Origin: JBBITI01 sp037440885
GTDB taxonomy: Bacteria > Chloroflexota > Dehalococcoidia > Dehalococcoidales > UBA2162
Reading direction: 5' to 3'
NCBI GenBank assembly: GCA_037440885.1
Contig: JBBITI010000078.1
Coordinates: 1-10,793 of the forward strand
DNA length: 10,793 bases
The notes under the pieces are model-generated. The model did not search any database and was not told the origin of the DNA. It saw nothing but the letters and a program-made list of their open reading frames with translations. Every line of letters starts with the position of its first letter. Position 1 is the stretch's first letter. Positions 1-6,911 of this stretch are shown one piece after another. The translations under genes were made by a program, and so were the position numbers.

Positions 1-2
1 CC

Positions 3-173
3 CGGAAGAACGGAATGAAACCGAACTGGGAATTTAATAAGATCGACTTTTTGGGGTTCTCAGAACCGGTTACCGCGACCAGGGTGTTCGCAGTGAACGC
101 CAGGGGAGATATTGTTGGTGCTTACAACCATGTTGATGGCGTATACCATGCTTTCCTGGCCACGACGCGCTAG
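3..173 (+). CDS. HAF-repeat protein, C-terminal fragment
   Basis: The third plus-strand frame is open from the window edge to TAG at 171-173, giving the last 56 residues of a protein whose start lies outside the window. The sequence carries one clear HAF-family repeat: FLGFSEPVTATRVFAVN, then ARGDIVGAYNHVDGVYHAFL, then ATTR and the stop. This matches the usual pattern of that repeat (Asp-Phe-Pro-Gly..., Gly-Ile-Asn-x-x-Gly-x-Ile-Val-Gly-x-Tyr, then Gly-x-x-His-Gly/Ala-Phe-Leu). HAF repeats normally occur in tandem in extracellular or surface proteins of unknown exact function. Only one unit is visible, so repeat number and any signal peptide cannot be seen. A strong hairpin follows 38 nt after the stop. 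The family assignment is fairly secure; the function is not known. Confidence 0.75.
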   Translation, partial: RKNGMKPNWEFNKIDFLGFSEPVTATRVFAVNARGDIVGAYNHVDGVYHAFLATTR

Positions 174-210
174 TAACCGAGACTCACTTTACGGATACAA
201 ATGACGATGA

Positions 211-242
211 TAGAGGTCCCTGTTTATTTACAGGGACCTCTA
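211..242. terminator. Hairpin after the HAF gene, probable terminator
   Basis: TAGAGGTCCCTGT at 211-223 and its exact complement at 230-242 form a perfect 13-bp stem closed by a TTATTT loop. It sits 38 nt past the HAF stop codon. Neither side carries a run of T, so intrinsic termination is plausible but not canonical; it could instead stabilise the 3' end of the mRNA. Confidence 0.55.
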
Positions 243-536
243 CCGTTGCGAACTGAAGGTATATAACCACGGCAATACCTCAACTCATTTCAAACTGTCA
301 TTCCTCCAGCGTTACTTAAAAGTGTTCATTTTGAATCAGGTTGGCGAAATAAAGTTGAAGAATATTTGCGCGAATAGTGGTCGATACTGGACGGTAGATA
401 GAACTGCCACCTTTGACTTTGTTGTAGTGCTAGCTTAACTTGCTGGTGCGAATCCACTCTGCTGGAGCTGAGGTAACAATAGGTAATACGACCAAAGACT
501 TCGATTTGGATTTAAGCCTCCCGACCGAGAAAAAGA
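243..536. other. Gene-free stretch, no recognisable content except one repeat copy
   Basis: About 290 bases lie between the HAF hairpin and the DUF6512 relic. Frames on both strands are broken by stops and I recognise no protein remnant. The one structured element is the 25-bp repeat at 318-342, which recurs at 6829-6853. A T-arm-like string near 446-457 does not fold as a tRNA. Confidence 0.5.
318..342 (+). repeat. 25-bp direct repeat, copy 1
   Basis: Starts AAAAGTGTTCATTTTGA and matches 6829-6853 in the same orientation at 22 of 25 positions (differences at repeat positions 13, 18 and 22). The pair brackets the DUF6512 relic, the PadR gene and the whole catabolic gene set. No transposase or integrase is visible near either copy. 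Confidence 0.7.
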
Positions 537-945
537 CTAAGGAATACCATAAGTCACGGTGTTTTTATCAAATAATATTGGCCAGTCTGGCGGAAAGTAC
601 CAAAAAAAATTAGTATCAGTCCAATGATTAAAATAGTAGCGACGCCTAAATAATTAGTGATTTTAGGCAAGGCCACTGACGTCATTATCTTATAGCTAAT
701 CATTTGACCCACGGAAACCGCAAATATAAAAATAAAAATATCAACTAGCAGAATTTCCGTGCCGGTAATTGCTGTATTAGCATAAAACCTTGTTTGAAAT
801 GCTCCCAGACACTTTCATTTACTGATGCAATAGCCCCGACAATAGGCAAGTTCCCTGACCATTTAAAAACGAAATGGAGAAGTGCGCCAACAAGGAATAC
901 GAAGATAATACCTGATACTTCCCACTTTAAAATATATTCATTCAA
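537..945 (-). pseudogene. Decayed DUF6512-type membrane protein gene
   Basis: Read on the minus strand from a TTG at 945, the first part gives NEYILKWEVSGIIFVFLVG and then LHFVFKWSGNLPIVGAIASV, NESVWEHFKQG, which is the typical N-terminus of DUF6512 integral membrane proteins. After HFKQG the reading must move to another frame: FYANTAITGTEILLVDIFIF, then GQMISYKIMTSVALPKITNY, corresponding to the C-terminal third of the family. About 45-50 residues between these parts are missing, with the junction near 781-789. A second shift at the eight-A run 602-609 (T8 on the coding strand) is needed to reach the conserved tail YFPPDWPILFDKNTVTYGIP, ending at TAG (537-539). Two independent lesions make this a true relic. 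It is visibly AT-rich. The family role is unknown; I recall full-length members as roughly 170 residues with several membrane helices. Confidence 0.8.
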
Positions 946-1062
946 TCAATCTTGCCTTAATTCGACGCAATTAATGAATTGTGCTGATGCAATTTTAGTT
1001 ATTACAACTGTGGTTTCGTGTACATTAATCCTTCATATTATATGTTTCTACCCCATGAAGTG

Positions 1063-1106
1063 TCTAACCATGATATCCCACAGTGATATATTGCTTATTG
1101 GTTAGA
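1063..1106. repeat. Nested inverted repeat overlapping the promoter
   Basis: TCTAACCA at 1063-1070 is exactly complementary to TGGTTAGA at 1099-1106. Inside it, ATATC at 1073-1077 pairs with GATAT at 1085-1089. The right arm falls in the spacer of the predicted promoter, so it is placed where an operator would act. It could bind the PadR protein encoded just downstream, since PadR regulators commonly control their own genes; this is inference. Confidence 0.4.
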
Positions 1107-1119
1107 AGTGGTATATTAT
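1091..1119 (+). promoter_or_regulatory. Predicted sigma70-type promoter for the PadR gene
   Basis: TTGCTT at 1091-1096 and TATTAT at 1114-1119 are separated by 17 bp. A start near 1126 would leave a leader of about 130 nt before the PadR start codon. The leader begins with an AT-only hairpin. The match is reasonable but the region is AT-rich, so chance hits are likely. Confidence 0.4.
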
Positions 1120-1123
1120 GAGT

Positions 1124-1181
1124 CAATAATATTATTAAGTAATAATATTTTTGGTTATTCTTTACGCTGTTCAACGTAAAG
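1124..1181 (+). promoter_or_regulatory. Two hairpins in the predicted PadR leader
   Basis: First, an AT-only stem (AATATTATTA paired with TAATAATATT) in about 1124-1150 is followed by a short T run. Second, CTTTACG at 1160-1166 pairs with CGTAAAG at 1175-1181 around an 8-nt loop. The first could act as a weak attenuator or as a terminator of upstream reading. I recognise no riboswitch class. Confidence 0.3.
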
Positions 1182-1257
1182 CAATATCAGGGAGAATTTC
1201 TAGGATCACGCCAAATCTCAGGATACAAAAAGCCGGCCACTTCGAGAGTAAAAGAAG

Positions 1258-1890
1258 ATGAGTAATAAGGGATCAGTGTTGAGTAAGGACGCGCTTTATA
1301 TTTTAGGTATTATCGCAGACAGCCCAATTAACCCATATACAATTTGCAAACTAATCAACTATAAGCGTAAAAGCTTTAAATCGCCTATCCCTTTACAAAC
1401 GGTATACAGCACAGTCAAAGCACTTCATGCGAAAAAACTAATTACGTTTAAAGTAATAAAAAATGCAAAAATACCTTATAAAACGAATTACTCGATAACC
1501 TCAAAGGGTAAAGAAGCACTTAAAAAAGGTATGTTATCTTTCCTCAATGAACCTGAAGACCCGTTTTCTCAAGTACATGTCGCACTGACAGTTATGGCTT
1601 TTTTGTTGTCCACGGGAGACTTAGATAAAGAGGCAGCCTTAAGCACATTAAAAAGATTCAGAGAAAAAATCAAGAGAGAAATTACCACCGGAAGGAAACT
1701 ACTTGCTACAGAATCTGATAGCACAGTAGCCGATCACATTCTCATGGGCATTCGAAATTCACATAAACGACTTACAAACGACCTGGCTACGGTAAATCAA
1801 TTTATAGAGAAACTAGATAATACTTCCCAATGGGATTACTCGCCGATACCATTCTGGCGAGATGAACTTGTTAACAATGAAAAACATTAG
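1258..1890 (+). CDS. PadR-family transcriptional regulator
   Basis: A 210-residue protein with an N-terminal winged helix-turn-helix of PadR type at about residues 11-90. It shows YILGIIADSPINPYTICKLI (first helices, the PadR 'LGLL...GY-I' pattern), IPLQTVYSTVKALHAKKLI (recognition helix and wing start) and YSITSKGKEALKKG (end of the domain). Residues about 100-200 form a charged helical C-terminal part, as expected for the dimerisation domain in the longer PadR subgroup. The ATG at 1258 has only a weak purine-rich site (AAGAAG) immediately before it. It is transcribed towards the catabolic set, with 108 nt to the cupin gene, and is the natural candidate for its local repressor or ligand sensor. 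Base composition is clearly more AT-rich than the genes after it, which hints at a separate origin. No effector can be predicted. Confidence 0.85.
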   Translation: MSNKGSVLSKDALYILGIIADSPINPYTICKLINYKRKSFKSPIPLQTVYSTVKALHAKKLITFKVIKNAKIPYKTNYSITSKGKEALKKGMLSFLNEPEDPFSQVHVALTVMAFLLSTGDLDKEAALSTLKRFREKIKREITTGRKLLATESDSTVADHILMGIRNSHKRLTNDLATVNQFIEKLDNTSQWDYSPIPFWRDELVNNEKH

Positions 1891-1982
1891 AGTTGAGGTG
1901 GTATAAGAACGGCATCAATTAGCGGGACTGCCTGAAATCTACCAAGGCATTCATAAAGATATTAGCTAAAACATAAAAGAAA

Positions 1983-1989
1983 AAGGAGG
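1983..1989 (+). promoter_or_regulatory. Strong ribosome binding site of the cupin gene
   Basis: AAGGAGG lies 9 nt before the ATG at 1999 and matches the CCTCC anti-Shine-Dalgarno at the end of the 16S in this window. It fixes the cupin start. In the gap since the PadR stop I see an 8-bp palindrome TTAGCTAA (1962-1969) but no convincing promoter. Confidence 0.75.
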
Positions 1990-1998
1990 GCATCACAC

Positions 1999-2652
1999 AT
2001 GGCAAAATCGAAATACGGAAAGTTTTTCATCACCGAGACATCTCCGAATCCACTCCACCCCCAGACACGCAACAAGGTCAGTAATTTCCCCTGGATGAAT
2101 ACCCTGTATATCAACGAAGAACTCCAAAAAGTCAAGGGTGTCCTCTATCTGGAAACCAACATAGTATTACGTCCTATCGCCGGGGGAGAAGAGGAGGGGA
2201 GTAAGCCTCATTATCATCCCTTCGACGAGTACCTCATGTTTCTCGGGATGGACCCGGACGACCCATTTAAGCTTGGTGGAGAAGTTGAGTTCTGGATTGA
2301 AGAAGAGAAACATATCATCACCAGGACCTGTGCCATATTCGTCCCGAAGGGGATTTATCATTGTCCTTTCTATATCCGCAAAGTTGACCGTCCATTCATG
2401 TTTATCACCACCGGAAACACCTCAAAATATGCCCACATGGCTTTCAGCGACGATCCGAAGTACTCCAGGTATATGTTCCTGGATGAAATAGCCGAGTTTT
2501 CCGTAGGCGGAAAGAAACACAAAATCACCAGAACGTATGCGGACTATCTCCAATGGTTAAACGATAAGACCCGGGAAACATCTCTTGAAGATGCGGCAGA
2601 AGACATCTCAACACCTAAAACCAGCCGGAGCCGCAAGGAGAAGGTCAAGTAG
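1999..2652 (+). CDS. Cupin-domain protein
   Basis: A 217-residue soluble protein with one cupin beta-barrel in residues about 45-150. Motif 1 is PHYHPFDEYLMFLG, supplying His71, His73 and Glu77; motif 2 is FVPKGIYHCPF, supplying His121. These four residues are the usual metal ligands of cupins, so a Fe, Mn, Ni or Zn site is likely. The tail (about 190-217) is Lys/Arg/Ser-rich and looks disordered. Cupins of this kind include dioxygenases, isomerases and sugar- or acid-binding proteins, and motif alone cannot tell them apart. It is the first gene of the set after the PadR regulator and is followed after 53 nt by a flavoprotein, so it probably acts on the same substrate or binds it. In an anaerobe, an isomerase, decarboxylase or binding role is more likely than an oxygenase. 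The fold is secure and the reaction is unknown. Confidence 0.85.
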   Translation: MAKSKYGKFFITETSPNPLHPQTRNKVSNFPWMNTLYINEELQKVKGVLYLETNIVLRPIAGGEEEGSKPHYHPFDEYLMFLGMDPDDPFKLGGEVEFWIEEEKHIITRTCAIFVPKGIYHCPFYIRKVDRPFMFITTGNTSKYAHMAFSDDPKYSRYMFLDEIAEFSVGGKKHKITRTYADYLQWLNDKTRETSLEDAAEDISTPKTSRSRKEKVK

Positions 2653-2705
2653 AAAACGCAATCAAATATTCTAATTGAGTATCGAACTGCACAAGGAGGA
2701 CTTCA

Positions 2706-3620
2706 ATGAGGAAGATAATCGGGCTGTCCTTTGGAAGGAAAAATGGAAATTGCGAGGCATTTTTAAAGGCAGCATTAATGGCTGCGGAAGAAGACGGCGT
2801 AAAATCAGAGATAATCCGGGCAATAGAACTAAAAATCGTGCCTTGTATAAGCTGCGGCGCCTGTTTTAAAACTGCAAAATGTCCTCACGATGATACTGAC
2901 TGGATTCTGGAAAACACCATGTTAGGGGATGCTGCCTTGATCGTGGCAGCCCCGGTATATCATATCAGACCACCGGCAACTCTAATAATCGTTAGTGAAA
3001 AATTAAACCATGCCTTCCTGAAAAACCCGTATGTACACGACCGGAAAAAATTGTCAGCAGCAATCTCAGTAGGAGGTTCCGGCTATGACGGTTGGACCAG
3101 CCTGGGCTTACCTGTAATTCATTTGTTCCTGCAGCACTTTTCCACTATCGTCGACCAGGTCCAGATAAACCACTGTGCTGATAAAGGCGCTGCCCTGACA
3201 CCCGATAACCAGTGGGCAATAGATAGGAGTCGGGAACTCGGGCACAACCTGGTAAAAGCAATGGACCGGCCTTACGAAAAGGTTAAGTATGTTGGGGAAG
3301 AATCGCCCATTTCCTGCCCGGTCTGCCACTGTAATATCTTTTATCTGGAAAAGGGACTCCCCGATATTGCCTGCCCCACCTGCCAGGTACATGGTCGTGT
3401 ATCTCTTAAAGCAGGGAAATACCATGTCACCTGGAATGCCGATGATATACGGAACCCGCGGTTTTCGGCTGCCAAGCAGCATCACCACATGGAATGGATA
3501 ATGAATCATGCCAAAGAAGAAGGTCCACAGGTCGCTATGCCGGAGACCCAGCAAAAAATTAAACAATACAACGCCTATGGCAATTACCTGAAACCGGAGA
3601 AAAAAGCAGCACAAAAATAA
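2706..3620 (+). CDS. Isf-like iron-sulfur flavoprotein (NADPH-FMN reductase fold) with C-terminal zinc ribbon
   Basis: A 304-residue protein beginning with a flavodoxin-like fold: KIIGLSFGRKNGNCEAFL is the phosphate-binding strand-loop-helix for FMN. A compact cluster Cys47-x2-Cys50-x2-Cys53-x5-Cys59 (CISCGACFKTAKC) follows; this spacing is characteristic of iron-sulfur flavoproteins, where it holds a 4Fe-4S cluster. AAPVYHIRPPATL (81-93) and ISVGGSGYDGW (120-130) are the next FMN-side segments. Residues 204-226 contain two CPxC knuckles (Cys204/207 and Cys223/226), a zinc-ribbon-like extension that the usual roughly 200-residue Isf proteins lack. The start is fixed by AAGGAGG at 2693-2699, 6 nt upstream. 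It probably carries electrons between a ferredoxin or NAD(P)H and a partner enzyme. The FAD oxidoreductase 48 nt downstream is the obvious candidate acceptor or donor; that link is inference. Confidence 0.85.
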   Translation: MRKIIGLSFGRKNGNCEAFLKAALMAAEEDGVKSEIIRAIELKIVPCISCGACFKTAKCPHDDTDWILENTMLGDAALIVAAPVYHIRPPATLIIVSEKLNHAFLKNPYVHDRKKLSAAISVGGSGYDGWTSLGLPVIHLFLQHFSTIVDQVQINHCADKGAALTPDNQWAIDRSRELGHNLVKAMDRPYEKVKYVGEESPISCPVCHCNIFYLEKGLPDIACPTCQVHGRVSLKAGKYHVTWNADDIRNPRFSAAKQHHHMEWIMNHAKEEGPQVAMPETQQKIKQYNAYGNYLKPEKKAAQK

Positions 3621-3668
3621 TACTAACACGAATTCTTATCCACAAGAAAAGCACAAAGGAGAGTTGAG

Positions 3669-5092
3669 ATGAAACAACTGCAATCTGATATAGCTGTCCT
3701 TTCTGCCGGGACAGCAGGACTGGCGGCAGCAGTCACAGCAGCAGAAGGTGGAGCAAGTGTCATCGCCGTTGAGAAAGCAGCACATACCGGCGGCACCGCT
3801 TTAAGAGCAAACCAGCTTTTTTGTGTCGAGAGCAGCCTCCAGCGTATCAGGCAGTATACACTCACCAAAGAAGAAGCCTTCCGTTTATACATGGACTTTA
3901 CCCAATGGGCGGTGAATGCACGTCTGGTTAAATCCTTAATAGACAGGTCAACCGATACCCTGGAATGGCTGGAAGAGATGGGGGTGGAGTTTGTTGATCT
4001 GACGTCTCATGGGCCGGGTGGGTATTACACCGCACACATAATTAAACCAAATCCTCCTCGGTTGGGTCTGGGTGGAGCAGCAACTCTGATGCGTGCCCTT
4101 GCCAAAAGAGCTGAAGAATTAGGAGTCCAGGTATTACTCAAGAAGATGGTCGGATCACCGGTGTAATTGCCGAGAATAGGGAAAACGAAACGATCCGGAT
4201 TAATTGTAACGCAGTAATCCTGGCAACCGGCGGTTTTGGAGGCCATCATCGAGCTCCGTTCGGAATTCCCGGTCTGGTTGGAGAAGGGATTAGAATGGCA
4301 CGGGAGGTTGGAGCAGAGGCTACTGAAGGTACCATGCCGCCCCCGAGAGGAGGTGAGTATAGAGCTTCAGCCGCTAATTTAAACAACCCGGTCGGAGCAA
4401 CATTCGGATATCCTCATCTCATGGTCAATTTGTTCGGAGAGAGATTTGTAAATGAAGAAATTACGGTAACCACCCCCTTTGGAGGAAACGCGGTCTCTCT
4501 TCAAAAAGATCGATTTGCCCTTCGCATCTATGATGAGGACACGAAAGACTATTTCATCCAGAACGGTCTGGATTTCCCCATGGGTTTTGGTATTGCGCAG
4601 GCAGGAACACCCACAGCCAGAATAAATCGGGCAGAGTTCGAAGCTGAGATAAAGAAAATCATCAATGATGGTTCTAATATGGTATTCATCGCTGACTCCA
4701 TCGAAGAATTAGCCACAAGGGCAGGCATAAATCCGGATAGGCTGAAGGAAACTGTGAACGAATACAATAAGTGTTGCGAAACAGGTCGTGACGATCTCTT
4801 CAATAAAAAGTCAAGATATCTCAAACCGGTAAAGAGACCGAGATTCTATGCCTCTAAGAGTTATGGTAGTACGGGTACTCCCGAGGGTATAAAGGTAAAC
4901 TATAAGACGGAGGTTCTAACCAAAGATTTTATAGCTATTCCCGGACTTTACGCTGCCGGAATGGATCTCGCCTGCAACTTATATAAGGACATCTATCCTA
5001 ACATACTACCCGGTAACGCGATGGGATTTTCTCTCGGTACTGGTCGTATCGCCGCGGAAAATGCTCTCAAATACATCAAAACGTTGCAATAA
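3669..5092 (+). pseudogene. FAD-dependent oxidoreductase (fumarate reductase/ketosteroid dehydrogenase type), broken by an internal deletion
   Basis: The first segment runs from the ATG at 3669 (AAAGGAG at 3655-3661) to a premature stop at 4164-4166. It carries the N-terminal FAD Rossmann motif (VLSAGTAGLAAA, with Ser12 where a Gly is usual) and VIAVEKAAHTGGTALRAN. The protein then resumes in another frame from 4142: EDGRITGVIAENRENETIRI, ILATGGFGG, GIPGLVGEGIRMAREVGAEA, and ends with IPGLYAAGMDLACNLYKDIY and PGNAMGFSLGTGRIAAENAL, the FAD-binding C-terminus. Between VQVLL and EDGRITG about nine codons expected in the family are absent, leaving 2 nt, so the lesion is an out-of-frame deletion of roughly 25 nt, not a single-base slip. 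The stretch after ATGGFGG also looks shorter than usual. Intact homologues are FAD_binding_2 flavoproteins that reduce or oxidise C=C bonds next to carbonyls. Unless the break is an assembly error, no active enzyme is made. Confidence 0.85.
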
Positions 5093-5109
5093 CAAACGAG
5101 TAATGAAAA

Positions 5110-6822
5110 ATGAACGAGGAAATTCAATTTAAAGTACATCAATTTGGCACTGAACGCATCGAAGTAGCTTTCCGCAAAGCTCAGCCGCTTGATACACAAA
5201 ATCGGGGTATAGAGTTGCAGACCTCTACCAGGATCGAATTCAAACCTGAAGCTACTATCCTGAAAAAAGGGACGACCTTTATAGAGCATGGTATTGCACT
5301 TCCCTGCGATATCCTGTGGCGGCGGGATGTAGGCGTAATAATGAGGGATGGTATAACCATATATGCCGATATCTTCCTGCCTGTTGGTACAGAAAAAGTG
5401 CCCGCCATTTTAAGCTGGAGTCCCTATGGAAAAACACTCCCCCAGCCGCCACCCCCTGGAGTGGTATCCGGAACGGTTTCCGGCTTGCAGAAATTTGAGG
5501 GGCCGGATCCTGCCTACTGGTGTAATCACGGTTATGCTGTGATTAATGTGGATGCCCGTGGCTCTTTTTTCTCTGAAGGAGATATATATTATTGGGGTAC
5601 TACTTCAGCTAACGACTGTAATGATTTCATCGAATGGACGGCTGGCCAGGACTGGTGTAATGGAAAAGTAGCCATGTCCGGTAACTCCTGGCTGGGAATT
5701 ATTCAATGGTTTGCTGCTGTACAAAACCCAAAACACCTTGCTGCTATTGCTCCATGGGAAGGCCATATCGATCTTTACCGTTACGATGTCCTGCGCGGCG
5801 GCATTCCTGATACCGCGTTTAACAGTTTCAATACCAGTACGCAGATTGGCCTCAACCGTGTGGAAGATATGGCTGTTATGGCACATAAATATCCACTGAT
5901 GAACGCGTACTGGCGGGATAAAGAACCCCAACTGGAGAGAATTAATATACCCTCCTATATTGTAGCCAGTTGGGGAGGCCACCACACTATCGACGCCTTC
6001 CGACGCATCTCCTCCAGGGAAAAGTGGTTGCGGGTGCATAATACAGGTGAATGGCCTGATTATTATGAGTACACAGAGGACTTGCGGCGTTTCTTCGATT
6101 ATTTCCTAAAAGACGTGAAGAATGGCTGGGAAAAAACTCCTATAATACGCCTTTCGATTCTGGACCCTGGTGGTAAAGATGAGGTTAACCGTCCGGAAAA
6201 AGAGTGGCCGTTGGCCAGAACCATGTATGAAAAACTTTATCTGAATGCCTCCGAGGGCTCTCTTTCTTCTAGTCCTATTGCTAAGGAGTCTTCGGTCCGA
6301 TATAGAGCCGATGACAATCAGGGTGAGGCGTTATTTACATTAGACTTTAATAAAGACACGGAGTTTACCGGCTACGTTAGTCTGCATTTGTGGATCGAGA
6401 CCGATAGTGCTGACGATGCAGATTTGTTTGTACTTCTGAATAAGCTTGATACTGACGGTAAGCCTGTATTGGGTGGATTTGGTTTCGTCGGTCCGGATGG
6501 CCGGTTACGAGCATCACACCGTAAATTGGACGACTCGCGGTCGACCCCCTGGTTACCCTACCATCCTCATGATCAGGAGGAACTTCTCAAGGCCGGCCGG
6601 TTGGTCCCCTTAGATATTGAAATCCGTCCTATCGGCATGCGCTGGCATGCCGGCGAAAAACTCTGTCTCACTATAGCAGGGCATAATATCCTGAGCCGGT
6701 TTCGGAAGGGCTTCCCAGGAAGTTCTCATCCACCCGGTCCGGAAACCCGTAACAAAGGGCATCATATCATTCATACTGGTGGTGGTTATGACTCCTATCT
6801 GCTTTTGCCAAAGGTATCGTAG
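5110..6822 (+). CDS. CocE/NonD-family alpha/beta hydrolase
   Basis: A 570-residue protein of the X-Pro dipeptidyl-peptidase/cocaine-esterase group, cytoplasmic (no signal peptide seen). Residues about 70-330 are the alpha/beta hydrolase: IMRDGITIYADIFLP, AILSWSPYG, GYAVINVDARGS and GKVAMSGNSWLG, where Ser193 in G-N-S-W-L-G is the nucleophile. Residues about 375-566 form the jelly-roll C-terminal domain, ending in GGGYDSYLLLP, typical of the family. The usual GW-x-D acid site is not evident: the matching place reads ASWGGHHTIDAF (286-297), so Asp295 may serve or the site may be altered; His310 in RVHNTGEW is the candidate base. An N-terminal extension of about 70 residues precedes the hydrolase. 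It follows the FAD gene by 17 nt, implying co-transcription. The role is hydrolysis of an ester or amide in the same pathway; the substrate is not known. Confidence 0.88.
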   Translation: MNEEIQFKVHQFGTERIEVAFRKAQPLDTQNRGIELQTSTRIEFKPEATILKKGTTFIEHGIALPCDILWRRDVGVIMRDGITIYADIFLPVGTEKVPAILSWSPYGKTLPQPPPPGVVSGTVSGLQKFEGPDPAYWCNHGYAVINVDARGSFFSEGDIYYWGTTSANDCNDFIEWTAGQDWCNGKVAMSGNSWLGIIQWFAAVQNPKHLAAIAPWEGHIDLYRYDVLRGGIPDTAFNSFNTSTQIGLNRVEDMAVMAHKYPLMNAYWRDKEPQLERINIPSYIVASWGGHHTIDAFRRISSREKWLRVHNTGEWPDYYEYTEDLRRFFDYFLKDVKNGWEKTPIIRLSILDPGGKDEVNRPEKEWPLARTMYEKLYLNASEGSLSSSPIAKESSVRYRADDNQGEALFTLDFNKDTEFTGYVSLHLWIETDSADDADLFVLLNKLDTDGKPVLGGFGFVGPDGRLRASHRKLDDSRSTPWLPYHPHDQEELLKAGRLVPLDIEIRPIGMRWHAGEKLCLTIAGHNILSRFRKGFPGSSHPPGPETRNKGHHIIHTGGGYDSYLLLPKVS

Positions 6823-6828
6823 TCGTTA

Positions 6829-6853
6829 AAAAGTGTTCATCTTGACTCAAGTT
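6829..6853 (+). repeat. 25-bp direct repeat, copy 2
   Basis: Same orientation as the copy at 318-342, matching at 22 of 25 positions, starting AAAAGTGTTCATCTTGA. It begins 6 nt after the hydrolase stop codon and its last two bases run into the 7-bp array at 6852-6886. Confidence 0.7.
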
Positions 6854-6886
6854 TCGTATTTCGATATTCGGATTTCGAATTTGGGA
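6852..6886. repeat. Short array of five degenerate 7-bp units
   Basis: Five adjoining heptamers: TTTCGTA, TTTCGAT, ATTCGGA, TTTCGAA, TTTGGGA. The consensus TTTCGNA is kept with one to three changes per unit. It lies between the hydrolase gene and the tRNA relic and overlaps the end of the 25-bp repeat by two bases. Confidence 0.6.
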
Positions 6887-6911
6887 GTGATGTAGCGTGG
6901 TTGGGTAAGTA

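Larger units (their letters stand above)
946..1257. other. AT-rich regulatory region upstream of the PadR gene
   Basis: This 312-base stretch separates the divergent DUF6512 relic and the PadR gene. It holds no credible gene. It contains a nested inverted repeat (1063-1106), a sigma70-like promoter (1091-1119) and two hairpins in the predicted leader (1124-1150 and 1160-1181). Confidence 0.6.

Noticed and set aside
446..457. T-arm-like string GTGCGAATCCAC
   Set aside because: On neither strand do the flanks form a T-stem or acceptor, so it is not a tRNA relic.
794..1105. 103-codon plus-strand open frame
   Set aside because: It overlaps the recognisable DUF6512 relic on the other strand, has no ribosome site and resembles no protein.
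1891..1998. Promoter between the PadR and cupin genes
   Set aside because: Possible boxes such as TTGAGG near 1893 and AT-rich hexamers around 1950-1975 do not combine with acceptable spacing.
3108..3629. 173-codon minus-strand open frame with hydrophobic stretches
   Set aside because: It is antisense to the well-supported Isf-like flavoprotein, and no family is recognisable.
4295..5092. Separate gene starting at the ATG at 4295
   Set aside because: This Met is internal to GIRMAREVGA; family sequence continues upstream in the same frame to 4142, so it is the 3' part of the broken FAD gene.
5605..6039. 144-codon minus-strand open frame
   Set aside because: It is antisense to the alpha/beta hydrolase across its catalytic core and shows no protein-like pattern.
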